From Furcasterigmium furcatum (Eukaryota > Ascomycota > Sordariomycetes > Glomerellales > Plectosphaerellaceae), in assembly GCA_001599815.1 (NCBI GenBank), contig BCIA01000003.1, forward strand, positions 1,674,001-1,738,000: a DNA stretch of 64,000 nt, written 5' to 3'. The stretch's first letter is position 1. Each line of letters begins with the position of its first letter. Shown one piece after another: positions 1 through 10,475 of the stretch. The position numbers were made by a program, and so were the translations under genes. Under the pieces are notes generated by a model. The model was not told the DNA's origin and did no database searches. It saw nothing but the letters and a program-made list of their open reading frames with translations.

Positions 1-85
1 TCCTACCTACCCTAACACATGGAAATCTTCAAACAGTGTCTTCTACAAGTATGGTACATGTTTAATCCCGAGTCGCTCGCACCAT

Positions 86-999
86 TCAAGTCGATTGCTG
101 CTTCGCCTTGATCGCCTCCCACTGCGCCTCTTCACGTGTTGTGTCTGCAATGGTCTTGAACTTGCGGCTGGTCAGTAGTTCCTCGACCTTCTGTATCGTG
201 CCCAGAGTCTTGTGCTGAGCAAGATGCTCCCACTTCCTGCCCAGAGTCTGCGAGAGGTCGTCGTCGATTTGTGCCATGTCCTTCCCGACACCTGCGAGAC
301 CAATTGTCAGCCAACATACATAATAGCAAGTGTCGCGGAGAAGCGGGAGGTACTCACCCAGCGAGCTGAATTCCCAAACATTTGCCTTCATGCCAATGCC
401 ATAATAGGCATGCTTCTGTAGGAACGCCAGCCAGAGCTGAACAGTCTCCGGATTTCCATCTCGAATCTGGATCATGCGCCGAAGCGTGATTCTCTCAAAG
501 TTCTCCTGTGATTTCTTGAAGATGAAGCTACTCCTCGGTACTGTCCAGCGCTCCGTGATTCGAGGGAGAGGGACGGGACCAAACGCAGGGAGTTTGAGAT
601 AGTATGCTGCTCGAAGGGCGAAGTCGGCGAAAAATTCGAGGTTTCTTATGCTGTAGGATCGCAACTGAAGGTCGCACGAGGGGATGCCATGCTCGGCCTC
701 ACGTCGGAGAGGCTTCAGGTAGAGAGCTTGAACGCTTCGGGGAAACCGAACTTCCTTGGTGGATGGCTTCGACGCGGAGGATGTGGATGCGGCACTGTCG
801 GCTGCAGCCTGGTCGGCCGATGGAGGTGATGTTGACGCTGTGCTCAAGCACTGTCGGAACAGTGCTGATGGCGAGGAGCCCGCAGCCTGGAGGCGTCAGG
901 ACAATCAGCATGTGTGATGGAAACGGAAGGGTAGGGAGAGAGGCTTACAAAGGTGCGCGGCAGGCGAGAAGCCGATCTCAGCAGACTTGACGGCCGCAT
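86..999 (-). CDS. RSM10: Mitochondrial ribosomal protein uS10m (Rsm10)
   Basis: Component of the small subunit of the mitochondrial ribosome, imported into the matrix. The gene is complement(join(86..291,358..886,949..999)) and gives 261 residues. Exon 1 encodes an Arg/Ser-rich presequence (MRPSSLLRSASRLPRTF) typical of matrix targeting. A Ser/Ala/Pro-rich linker follows, then the S10 domain at roughly residues 65-190, including the stretch RSYSIRNLEFFADFALRAAY. The start is the ATG at 999. A TTG at 847 that opens the longest frame is not a start, because an in-frame CAG acceptor lies just upstream. Intron 2 is 66 nt, a multiple of three without a stop, so retention would insert 22 residues. 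It lies in tandem upstream of nothing and downstream of FCF2. Family call is firm; the presequence and exon 1 are inferred. Confidence 0.9.
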
Positions 1000-1296
1000 G
1001 GTCGCTGCAGCTCACAATCGTTGATTTGACTGGGAGTGTGCAGGATGGCACTTCTCTCAGTCGCTGCTGCAAAACCATGCCATCGACGGGACCCATTAAA
1101 ATTTCACCTATCGGGGTGAGCAAGTCAATTGGTGGGGTTAGGTTTTAACGGGATTCGCCTGCTTCCACCGAGCTCTGGTGTGCTACACCATTGTCCATCT
1201 TCCAGAAAAGCCTCGAGTGTCAGAGACACTAGTAGTGTATGTACGCAAGTGCCACGAAAACAATGATGAAGTGAATGCATTTGGGGTATCTCAAAT

Positions 1297-2114
1297 CTAA
1301 TTGCGACGGCGCCGCTGTGCCACAAGCTTTTTGTAGAAAGCCTTCTTCCCGCTCGTCTTCCGTGCCTGAATGTCGTCGTACTTTGCCCTGAACTTGCCAG
1401 ATTGCTTCTCAGATGCAAGCAGTTCGTCAACCAATGTCCTTTTCCTCTCTTTCCGGGTGAGTCTGGCACTGAAGAAGTCCGTGGGCCCCTCGATGATCCG
1501 TCCCACGTGAGAATATTTAGGCACCTTTGCCTTTAGCGAGCCTTTCTTGTAGTGCCGCTTGGGGTCGAGAGCGGTTCCTCTCATTTGCAAGAGCTGCATG
1601 TCCCTCTTTAATTCCTTGTCATTGGGGTCTGTCTTGGGGATGCCAAACCATCCCGGCCCAGCGTTGTCCTGCCCTGTCTTCCCAACTGTTAGCTGCCGAC
1701 TCGGAACGAGGAGATGTCGGATGTGAGGGGCAAGTCGGACGAAAGGTCAGAGTAACTATGAAAACAAAGGTGATCATGAAGCCGTGGAGTATGGTCCAAA
1801 ACGAACCGCACCACCACGTCACCGAATAAAGCAGATTTGCTTCTCATCATGCAGGAAAAGGTCAAATAGAGAGTAGACGCAGTACTAACCAGATATGTTT
1901 TCGGGCCGACTTCTCGTACAGCCAACTTCTGCTTGGGCTGGTCATTGGCATTGCCCGGAGCACATGTGCTCTCAATGTTACTGTCACGATCAACCGTGAC
2001 TGTGGTCAAGCCGGCGGTGCCGTTTTCCTCGGTCAATGGCGACAGCGCCTTGGCGAGTCGGGACTCGGCCTCGCTCAAAAGTTGATTGATGCGCTCATCG
2101 GATAGCTCTGTCAT
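1297..2114 (-). CDS. FCF2: rRNA-processing protein Fcf2
   Basis: Nucleolar factor of the small-subunit processome, needed for early 18S pre-rRNA cleavages. The gene is complement(join(1297..1692,1890..2114)) and gives 206 residues. The N-terminal part starts MTELSDERINQLLSEAES and is low in conservation. The C-terminal Fcf2 domain follows, with the family hallmark GPGWFGIPKT, then a block around LKRDMQLLQMRG and DPKRHYKK, and a basic tail ending in RRRRN. The 197-nt intron has two candidate acceptors 7 nt apart (GGCAG then CTAACAG). Only the upstream one keeps the frame with the GTTAGT donor. The gene is divergent from hapE. Confidence 0.87.
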
Positions 2115-2705
2115 AGCGGTGGGCTGTGACGGGGCTGTCGTTGAGGAGGCGGATGATGGTCTGAATGCAGAGGAGAAGGGAAGAAAAAAAAAGGGTGGAG
2201 GAAGATGGTGCAGGAACACCACGAATGCTGCAGATTGAAATTTTTGTGGATCACCTGTTCATTAGGTAAGCATCCCGGCCAGCCCTGCGTCATCCGCGAT
2301 TTCAGCTGTCCGAGCTGCCTGAACGGCGGCTGACCTCCTGGTTTCTGGTTGGGCATCCAAGTATCAACAACCAACCAACCCCTTCACCAGCTTCACCATC
2401 TCAGAACCTGGCGCATCCATCCCGGAAAGTGCGTAACTTATTAGTCGCCTCACCTTCTCGCTCCGGCTGCCTCCCTCCCTCTTACCGCCCGCAGGAGTGA
2501 CCTGGTCGTTTTGCAGACACGTCCGCGTTTCCTGTTTCTCCACCTCCGGCTTCCACCGCTAGTCAAACACCATTACGCGGGGTCCCAGGTAAATAAAGAC
2601 AACCGCACACGCGCATCCACTCCAGCCTTGCGCATTGCCTCTGCACGACCGAATCCACCCCGATCAGACCAACCCATTGCGTCGAGAACCTGAGAAGCCG
2701 TCAAT
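2115..2705. promoter_or_regulatory. Divergent FCF2/hapE intergenic region
   Basis: 591 bp between the two start codons, so it holds both promoters and both leaders. The side next to hapE is pyrimidine-rich on the + strand. I see no gene and no motif I would name. Confidence 0.5.
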
Positions 2706-3785
2706 ATGGAGGGACAGAACCAGACCAGCCAGCAGCAGAATCGCGCCCAGGAACCCGTTTATGACACAAGCAATGGAGGCCACTATGGTGAGATTGCTCC
2801 CTCGAGATACCGTCCCGAAGGAAGTCACTAACGCGCATTGCGTCCTTTAGGTGCCAGTGTTGCGGTTTGCTACCCCTGCGAATCCTCCTTACGTGCCCAA
2901 CTTGGCTGATTGCTGGTGGTCTAGCTTTCGTCCCAGGGCTTTGCTCCCGCGGAGCTCTATACTGGGCCGTGGGCCAACGTACGCCCTCCCGATATCCGGA
3001 CTTCTGTGGTGTTTTCTTGCTGACCAATATCGCTGGACTCTCACAGGTACACCAAGGCTTGACCGGGCAGTACAAGGACATCATGACCACTTACTGGCAG
3101 CAAACCATCAACCACCTTGAGAGTGACACCCATGACTACAAGCTCCACCAGCTGCCATTGGCAAGGATCAAGAAGGTCATGAAGGCAGACCCCGAAGTCA
3201 AGATGATCTCTGCCGAAGCCCCCATCCTGTTTGCCAAGGGTTGCGACATCTTCATTACCGAACTTACCATGAGGGCCTGGATTCACGCGGAGGAGAACAA
3301 GCGTCGCACGCTGCAACGTTCCGACATCGCTTCCGCGCTGGCCAAATCGGACATGTTTGATTTCCTTATCGATATTGTCCCTCGTGAGGAGGCTTCGTCT
3401 CACGCTAAGCGAAGCGCGGGCCAAGCAGCCTCTGCCCAGCAGGGTGTGCCCCAAGCGGCGCCTACGCAGATGCCTGGCCAGCATGTCGCCCAACCCAACC
3501 ATGCCGCCTCCTCGCACACCATGGCACCATCCGACTACGGCTTGGGAGGCCATGCTATTGCTCCAGATCAAGACTTCCGCCAGGCGCCTAACATGTACCC
3601 TGGCCCCGTCCAAGCCAACCCGCAAGCGCCATACGGCCAGGCTCAACCGATGTACGGGGAGATTGAAGGCATGTACGGGTACGCACCCATGCAAGCCCAG
3701 CAGGTAAGCCTAGATGCCTCTTGTGTCCTGTCCCGCATCTGCTGACTCCCACTAGGCGCCCATGTCCTCGGAGGAGTTTGAGTAG
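2706..3785 (+). CDS. hapE: CCAAT-binding factor subunit HapE (NF-YC)
   Basis: Histone-fold subunit of the heterotrimeric CCAAT-binding complex, which controls respiration, iron and redox genes in fungi. The gene is join(2706..2787,2851..2864,3047..3703,3756..3785), 260 residues. A Gln-rich N-terminus is followed by the alpha-N helix (GLTGQYKDIMTTYWQQT), then the NF-YC histone fold at about residues 60-145 with LPLARIKKVMKADPEVKMIS, AEAPILFAKGCDIFI and RTLQRSDIA. The C-terminal half is Pro/Gln/Met-rich and unstructured. The 14-nt second exon and its GTTTGC donor are the least certain part, though they are the only join I found that keeps frame into the conserved domain. The last exon encodes nine residues (APMSSEEFE). 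Confidence 0.9.
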
Positions 3786-4068
3786 AGTAGCTACTGAGGC
3801 GACATCACGGACGCGCCACAGCGCAGAGGGTCCCCTGGGACAGGAACACCTATTCGAGTTGAGAGGGGCTTGTGGTGGGTGAGAAGGCGTTCGGCGTTCG
3901 AAATACTTGGCCGTCCCAGACAACCGAGTTCGAGATTTCTCAATGATTGGAGCTTCGTAACTGCGCCCATCAACATGGTGATGATGTGCCCCCGTCGTGT
4001 GCGCGTGTGCGAAGGGCTCGACCCGGTTACAGGCAATGTCTGTTCAGCTGGTGAGGCAGCTGTCGAGC

Positions 4069-6945
4069 TCACTTCATCATCCCGAACCTGGCCGAGAAGT
4101 TAGACAGGGGCGCTGTGCGACTCGGTTCCGGCGTCTGCGTAGTAAGTCTGGTAAAAGATCAGCATTGCCTGGTTCATCGAAAATGGGAGACAACAAAGAA
4201 TCAAGTCCTGACTTTTCAAGCAATATGGGCCCGTTCATAGCGTTGACCCGCCCAAACTTCTTGTTCCGGATAGAGATGTCGAAAAACTCGTCGTGATTAT
4301 CAGACTGCAATAGGTTCACTGTCTGCTGCAGTTCGTCGAGGTTTTCCCTAAGCATGGCTCCGTTCTCGAGGCTGTCGACGAAATCTGTCAAGAAGCTCAC
4401 ATCGGTCGCCAGTGCTGCGACCGCATTGGTGTTGATATGCTTGACATCAGAAGATAGCGGGAGGCCCTGTGAGGTTTCGTGAGAAATTTGTCGAGATGGC
4501 GATTCACTTGTATTTGCAAGCAAGACTTTCACTTACCAGTATCTTCTCTGCAGCATGGCTGAGAGCGTCGAAGTAGATGAGTTCCTTGATCTCACGCGGC
4601 AAGCCCAGTAGCGTTGAGTTCATGATATTGGACAGGTATCGGGTGAGCGTTTGCATGTAATTGCTGGGGTCCGATGAGATTGATGCGGCCATCCTGGACG
4701 GGCTGTCAGCACGGGTCACTGTGAGGGTCAAGATGCTCAACATACCAATCATATTCTGCGGTGTCGACCAGGTCGTCTATTTTGGAGTTGACGAGCTCGA
4801 AGATTCGCTTCTCTGCTGTCTTCTTGTTGTTTCTGAAGTGCTCTGTCGCTGCCAGGGTCACTGGGCCACCAGCGGAAGCGGAGGACCTCGCACGAATCAG
4901 GAGCTGCTCTAGTTCCTGGCACGCGGATTCGAAATGTTCGAGGTTGATGAGAATCTGGACGATTTGGCCGAGATACTGCGTGCTCAGCCGCTCGACCAGG
5001 GACTTGCAGACCTTGTCTGTGAGGAGCTCATCCAAAGACTATTGCAGCCACATTAGTTGAGCATGGAGAGCATGATAGCGTTTCTAATGCGAGTACTTAC
5101 CTTGCGGAGAGTGTCATCAATGATGCCTGAATGTTGAAAATGATCATCCGAGAAGAAGTAGAACTGATTGAGGAAGTTCCGGATGTCGATGCAGCAGAGC
5201 GGGTACATCTGGGAAAAGGGCAAAACGCATGGGAAGCTGTGGTGGCGTCTCAGTCAAATGATTGCAACGGAACAGGTCACGTCCAAGTGTCACTAACCTG
5301 AGCTCCTCGGTCGGTTTGTCGGGAGAGAACCAGCTGACGTTAACGACTTTCTCATATTCCTCCCGGGTGTTGATTGCCATGGGCATGTAGTCATCAGTGG
5401 ATACGATCTTGTACGGTTGGGTTAGTTCTGTGACCTCGTCTCGATGTCTTGAATGCCTCACCTCCTGGAAGTCGTCGCTGAACCTTCGTTTCAGGAGCTC
5501 CGCATACTTCTCGAACAGGGTGAGAAGGAAGTTGTCGAGCGCGGTTATCGAATAACCCCAGCCCTTGCACGTACGTCAGTCAGAAGCTTCAAGGCAAAGT
5601 TGTTGTCGGTGTAGATATACCTCCATAGTCTGTATGAAGAGGGCGATGACGCCCTTGATCTTCAGCATCACTTCCGCGTCGCTGACATCGTTCAGGGCTT
5701 TGGACGTCAGTGATATCGCCGTATGGCACATCGAGTCCCATAACTCGTCAACCTGATAGTAAAATGTCAGCCAAGGCTCTGCCCCAGAACTCGGATGTAC
5801 ATCGTACGTCTATGGCAGAGCGGAGATTCGGAGTGCGCTGCATGGTTGCCTTCTCAATTATGGCAAACCCAGCGATGCCTTCCAGGAGGCTGCTGAGAGA
5901 GGACTCGTCATCGGCGTTCAGTGCCACTGAGCTCGGGAGCAGCAAGTCCTTCTGCTGCCTGCGTGTGGTCGCATACTCGGCGCGGAACTTGTCGAGTTGG
6001 TTCAGAGCCTCGTGGATGTGTAAACATTCAAAAAGTGGCGTGAAGTCAACCTGAAGCTCTTCATTGTCTAGTACATCGTACTCTTCGTTTTCGTCAAAGA
6101 CAAGCTCAATAGCAGAGTTCAGTTTGAAGCGGCCCAAGTAAGTGTCGGCTTCCACACGTTCCCGCTGCCGAGTTCTTCGAAGTTCGGTGTGGTAGAAGGC
6201 AACCTCTCCAAGGAATTGGGAGGTCTCTCGGATTCGGAATAGCCAAGTGTTGAGGTCGTTCATGACATTTTCCGATATGCTCTTCTGGAGAGCCGGGATG
6301 GACTTTTGGATGACATCGGCCAGTTTGTGTTGGGTGGCGTACTTGTTCTGGATGTTCGGCACAAGGTGTTCGTTCTGAAGGTCTTCGAGCGACTTGAGAG
6401 CAGCGTAGTACTTCTTCTTCCGGATCAGTTCGTGCGCGTGGTTGAGGGCATGGAGGACCTTGAGGGAGTCGTTCAAGGCGTCTGAGGCATCGGCGATGTT
6501 CTGGCGCACAGCCCTGGTATTGACAAGGGCTCTCTTTTGGTCGGCAAGCTTCTCGGTGCTGGCTTGTATGCTCTGGTTTAGTTCCAGGATTTCTGCAGTT
6601 AGAGAAACAGTGCCCTCGCGGACCTGCTGGAGCTGCGCGACGGAGCCGAGGAACTCCTCGTGCTTCGTCAGGCCGATGCGCTCAATGTCAGACTCGCGTT
6701 CGTCAGCATAGTGTGCTAGCGTCTGCATCAAAGCAGGCGTGCGGTTCGAAATGGAGGCATCTTTGAGAACGGGAATAAGCTGGTCCAAGAATTCGGCATC
6801 AGAGGAGACGAGGATGATCTGCGAGTGTTGCGTGAGCGTTCGTCCCAGTCCTGGGAAGCAATCGAGGAGGAAACTGGCCCGCCCGTCTTCGTACCTGAGA
6901 GACAGCAGAGCTGTAGTCTTCGAAAGCCTGTGGTCGGCGCGGCAT
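4069..6945 (-). CDS. SEC15: Exocyst complex component Sec15
   Basis: Subunit of the exocyst, which tethers secretory vesicles at the plasma membrane; Sec15 is the effector of the Rab GTPase Sec4. The gene is complement(join(4069..4147,4213..4466,4537..4693,4746..5038,5101..5236,5298..5407,5462..5563,5621..5752,5808..6818,6895..6945)): ten exons, 774 residues, the usual fungal Sec15 length. The N-terminus is MPRRPQAFEDYSSAVSQ. An early coiled-coil region at residues 60-150 is followed by the family signature DFTPLFECLHIHEALNQL and AEYATTRRQQKDLLLP. The C-terminal helical domain (SLDELLTDKVCKSLVERL, FESACQELEQLL) ends in the typical SNFSARFGMMK. Introns are 52-76 nt and every junction keeps frame. 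It is divergent from ALE1 and convergent with hapE. Confidence 0.94.
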
Positions 6946-7028
6946 CGTGGCCTACAGAACCTCTGTTGCGGGTTCGGCAGAGAAAGGCCGTGGCATTCGA
7001 GGAAGCGCGGGGCGGATGAAGTGACGCT

Positions 7029-7058
7029 GTGGTGGTGGTGGTGGTGGTGGTGGTGGTG
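7029..7058 (+). repeat. (GTG)n microsatellite, ten units
   Basis: Uninterrupted triplet repeat of about 30 bp, about 85 bp upstream of the SEC15 start codon and therefore probably in its leader or core promoter. On the SEC15 sense strand it reads CAC repeats. Confidence 0.9.
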
Positions 7059-7500
7059 ACGGATTGGTTTGCCTCTTTAGAAAGGTCGATTGCTGGGGGT
7101 GTGCCTTTTCGAGAAGGTCGGTACTGGTGTGTTGATCGTCGAGACTCGTTCAGCTCTGCCCTGGCCGAAGCAGGGTGCTCTTCGTTGAGGTGTGTCGTGG
7201 ACGGGAGGAGCTGCTCTGGATGGGACCTAGGCTTATCGATACCTACAGGTACCTCTCAGTGCTTTCCACTGGTGCTGTCGGGGTCGCACCAGTGTCCACC
7301 CCGACACTGATAAAAGGATACCTCGCGCCAGACCCGTCCACAGTCATACATATAATGGGTGGGACCCACTTGCTCGGCAGGGGGCTGTGCCCGACGTCAC
7401 TCAGCAGCATCACGAGCGTTGTCCGTGGGACCCCCAGGCTTAAATCATGTGTGCACCCGACGTTTGGCACCCAGGCTGCCGGCCAAGCTGAATTTGCACT

Positions 7501-7515
7501 ATTGGCTCAACCAAT
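7501..7515. promoter_or_regulatory. Inverted CCAAT-box pair
   Basis: ATTGGCTCAACCAAT is a 5-bp inverted repeat with a 5-bp spacer, so one CCAAT box is present on each strand about 185-200 bp upstream of the ALE1 start. It is a plausible site for the CCAAT-binding complex whose HapE subunit is encoded in this window; binding is inferred. Confidence 0.4.
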
Positions 7516-7698
7516 ATATCTGCCGCCCACTCCACAGATCCTCGACCTCAAACTCATACCAGCGCATCCATCGAACCAGTCCTCATCTTGAATTTGCAGA
7601 CGTGATATTCACGCAATGGCTTGACGACGACAAAGCCTCCGACTCGAACCTTGCTACTCTTCAACCGTTGCGGCCTTCATTTCCAACGCAACGCAACC

Positions 7699-9668
7699 AT
7701 GTTGCCCTACATTAATGCCCGTAAGCTCTGACCCCCAGAGCACATACATACACCCTTGACCCTGGCATCGCGTAGAGTGAGGCTTGTGGCTGACCACTGG
7801 CCGTTTTCTGTGTGCAGCCTTTGACTTCCTTTCCTCGAAACTCGGGACCTCGAGCGACGACCGTAAGTATAGGCCCCTCTGCCCCCGTAACTTGTCGCGC
7901 CGGCTCTGATGTCGTGTCCTTGGTAGTTAAACTCGTCTCGTCATGGCTGATATCCTATCCACTGGCGGCTCTCCTCAAAACGATCCCCGACTCTAGACCC
8001 GACCTGAAGAATGTCTATGTTATCAGGTAAGAACGCTCCGCGGTCTCACCATCGTTGCCGCAGCTCCAAAAATTCGGCCGTGTGGCTGACCGTACTACGA
8101 GTGTCTCCGTGTTCTACCTCGTCGGTCTTTTTGACCTCTGGGACGGTGTCCAGACCCTTCTCATCAGCTCCATCGGCAGCTATGCCATCGCCAAGTTCCT
8201 CCGCCACAGCCCCTTTATGCCCTGGATTGGGTTTCTGTTCCTCATGGGCCATCTCTCTGTCCACCAAATCGCTCGTCAGGTTGCGGGCAACCCGCCGTCC
8301 GTCGACATCACCGGCGCCCAAATGGTCCTGGTCATGAAACTGAGCTCGTTCTGCTGGAACGTTGCCGACGGCCTGATCCCCGACGACCAACTCACCGACC
8401 ACCAGAGATCGACAAGGCTGTGTGAGATGCCAAGCCTTCTGGACTATGCCGGCTTTGTCTTTTTCTTCCCTTCGCTCATGGGAGGCCCGACATTTGAGTT
8501 TGCCGACTATCGACGGTTCCTCGACACGACCATGTTTGACCTGCCACCGAACCTCGAGGCCTCCAAGAAACCACCCGTCAGGAAGAAGCGAAAGGTGCCT
8601 CGCAGTGGCACACCCGCTGCCTGGAAGGCAGCCTCCGGGCTCATGTGGATTGGCCTCTTCGTTCCCATGTCTGGCTGGTATGATTCATCCGTCCTGACTG
8701 CGCCTGGCTTTCTGGAGTACGGCTTTGCGCGCCGCGTCTGGACCTTCTACTGTGTCAGTCTCACAGCCCGGATGAAATATTACGGCGCGTGGTTTCTGGC
8801 AGAAGGTGCCTGCATCCTGACCGGCCTGGGGTACAATGGCGTAGATCCTGTTACTGGCAAAGTCTCCTGGAACAGGCTGCAGAACATTGAACCCTTGGGC
8901 GTTGAACTCGCCCAGAACGTACGAGGGTACCTAGGCAACTGGAACATGAACACCAACAAGTGGCTGCGGAACTACGTCTACCTGCGGGTTACCCCCCAGG
9001 GAAAGAAGCCAGGTTTCCGCGCCAGCATGATCACGTTCACGACGAGTGCCTTGTGGCATGGCTTCTACCCAGGCTATTACTTGACCTTCGTACTCGCCAG
9101 CCTCTTGCAAACTGTCGCAAAAAGTAAGCAACGTCCAGGATGTTATGAAAATATCTTTTCCCCGCCCTATACACTCGCAGAGCTGACCACCCACGCCATA
9201 GACTTTCGACGCGAGATCCGCCCATTCTTTTTGCACCCCGTCTCCGGCCTTCCGACACCACAAAAACGCTACTACGATATCCTCTCCTTCCTCACAACAC
9301 AGGTGGCAATGGCATTCGCCACTGCACCCTTCCTGGTTCTGAGCTTCTCCGGCTCTATGTTGGCCTGGTCGCGCGTATACTTCTACGCCGTCGTCGGCGT
9401 CGCAGCCGCGCAGGCTTTCTTTTCTTCGCCTGCCAAGAAGTTGCTTCGGAAGAAGCTCGAGGCCCGACAGACGAGGCCAGGCGTGAAGCTGGCCCGCACT
9501 CTCAGCCAAGATAGTCTTTCTGGGAGGGAGCCTGTACTCGGTGTTGCACAAGATCCTGAACGAGAGCTCGACGAGGCTGTGCGGGAGATCAAGGCCGACC
9601 TGGAGGAACTCCGACGGCACCAGCAATCGATTTCGGCCGCCGGGACGGGGCACAAGAAGAAGGAATAG
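7699..9668 (+). CDS. ALE1: MBOAT lysophospholipid acyltransferase (Ale1 type)
   Basis: Multi-pass ER enzyme that transfers acyl-CoA chains to lysophospholipids in the Lands cycle. The gene is join(7699..7720,7818..7862,7927..8026,8102..9123,9202..9668), 551 residues. The family signatures are DSRPDLKNVY and FYLVGLFDLWDG near the N-terminus, the MBOAT Asn in WNMNTNKWLRNYVY (about N337) and the catalytic His in SALWHGFYPGYY (about H375). Many hydrophobic segments span the protein. The C-terminus is cytosolic-looking and charged and ends in KKKE, which fits a KKXX ER-retrieval signal. Intron 4 (9124-9201) is 78 nt, in frame and stopless. The first exon is only 22 nt; its ATG is chosen because the three short 5' exons join in frame to the conserved domain. 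Confidence 0.92.
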
Positions 9669-10475
9669 ATGCGCACCCGCACCCTAGCGAAAGGAGGCCG
9701 TGGTACTTCGCCGCACGTCTCCCACCTCACACCCGACCATGTTATTCTGTGTTGCGCTCACTCATCCACGGCATGACCCCTTTCCTTGCTTCTGTCCTCG
9801 GACCCGGATGATGATGGTGAAGCCAAGGGCGGCGGGCCCTGATGGCACAACTGGGCAACGGAGTACTGGGCATTAGACATTGTTCAGCTGGTATCTATTT
9901 GATATTCTTCTGGAAGCATCAATCAAGTTCCATTCCTCCATTATCGAGGGCACCTCAACCTGCGTGAAGACATGCGCCAAATCTTCGTATCCAGTCAAAC
10001 ATGTGATTCTGGTGCCCGACGTTGCGGACTCAATGTTTCATGATCCCCGCTTCTCGTGATGCCAGTAGAAAATAGTTGTACATGGGTAGTAAGACAGTGA
10101 GAAATACAATGCCTCGCATTGGTGTGATGCGGACGCAGGCGTACGAGTCATACCTCGTCCGTCCTCGTCACTGCAAGAAGAAAATAGCATTACCCGCAAG
10201 TACCTCATAAGGAAATGAGTCGTTCGTAGTATCTTGTATACCATGAAATCGTTCATGACTCCCGCGGTGGCGCAGTAGCCATGGGTCGTAAGCAGTCGTA
10301 TGTATGTATGTCGAAAGGGTGGCATGAAAGTCAAGAGAGCGCAGGCGGTGGATTCCGCGTCTATCGTATAAGCGTCCCAGCATGGTGAAATGGTGCCGGA
10401 TGGAAATATTAAGTGGTAAGGATTGCGATTCGCATATCCTGGGAAAGGGGCGCGGTTGTTTTGGGTTGTTTTGGA
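9669..10475. other. Convergent 3' region, no gene seen
   Basis: 807 bp between the stop codons of ALE1 and the serine-rich gene. It must hold two terminators and 3' UTRs. I see only short unsupported frames. Confidence 0.5.

Larger units (their letters stand above)
6946..7698. promoter_or_regulatory. Divergent SEC15/ALE1 intergenic region
   Basis: 753 bp holding both promoters. It contains a GGT triplet run near the SEC15 end and an inverted pair of CCAAT boxes at 7501-7515, both listed separately. No coding signal seen. Confidence 0.5.
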
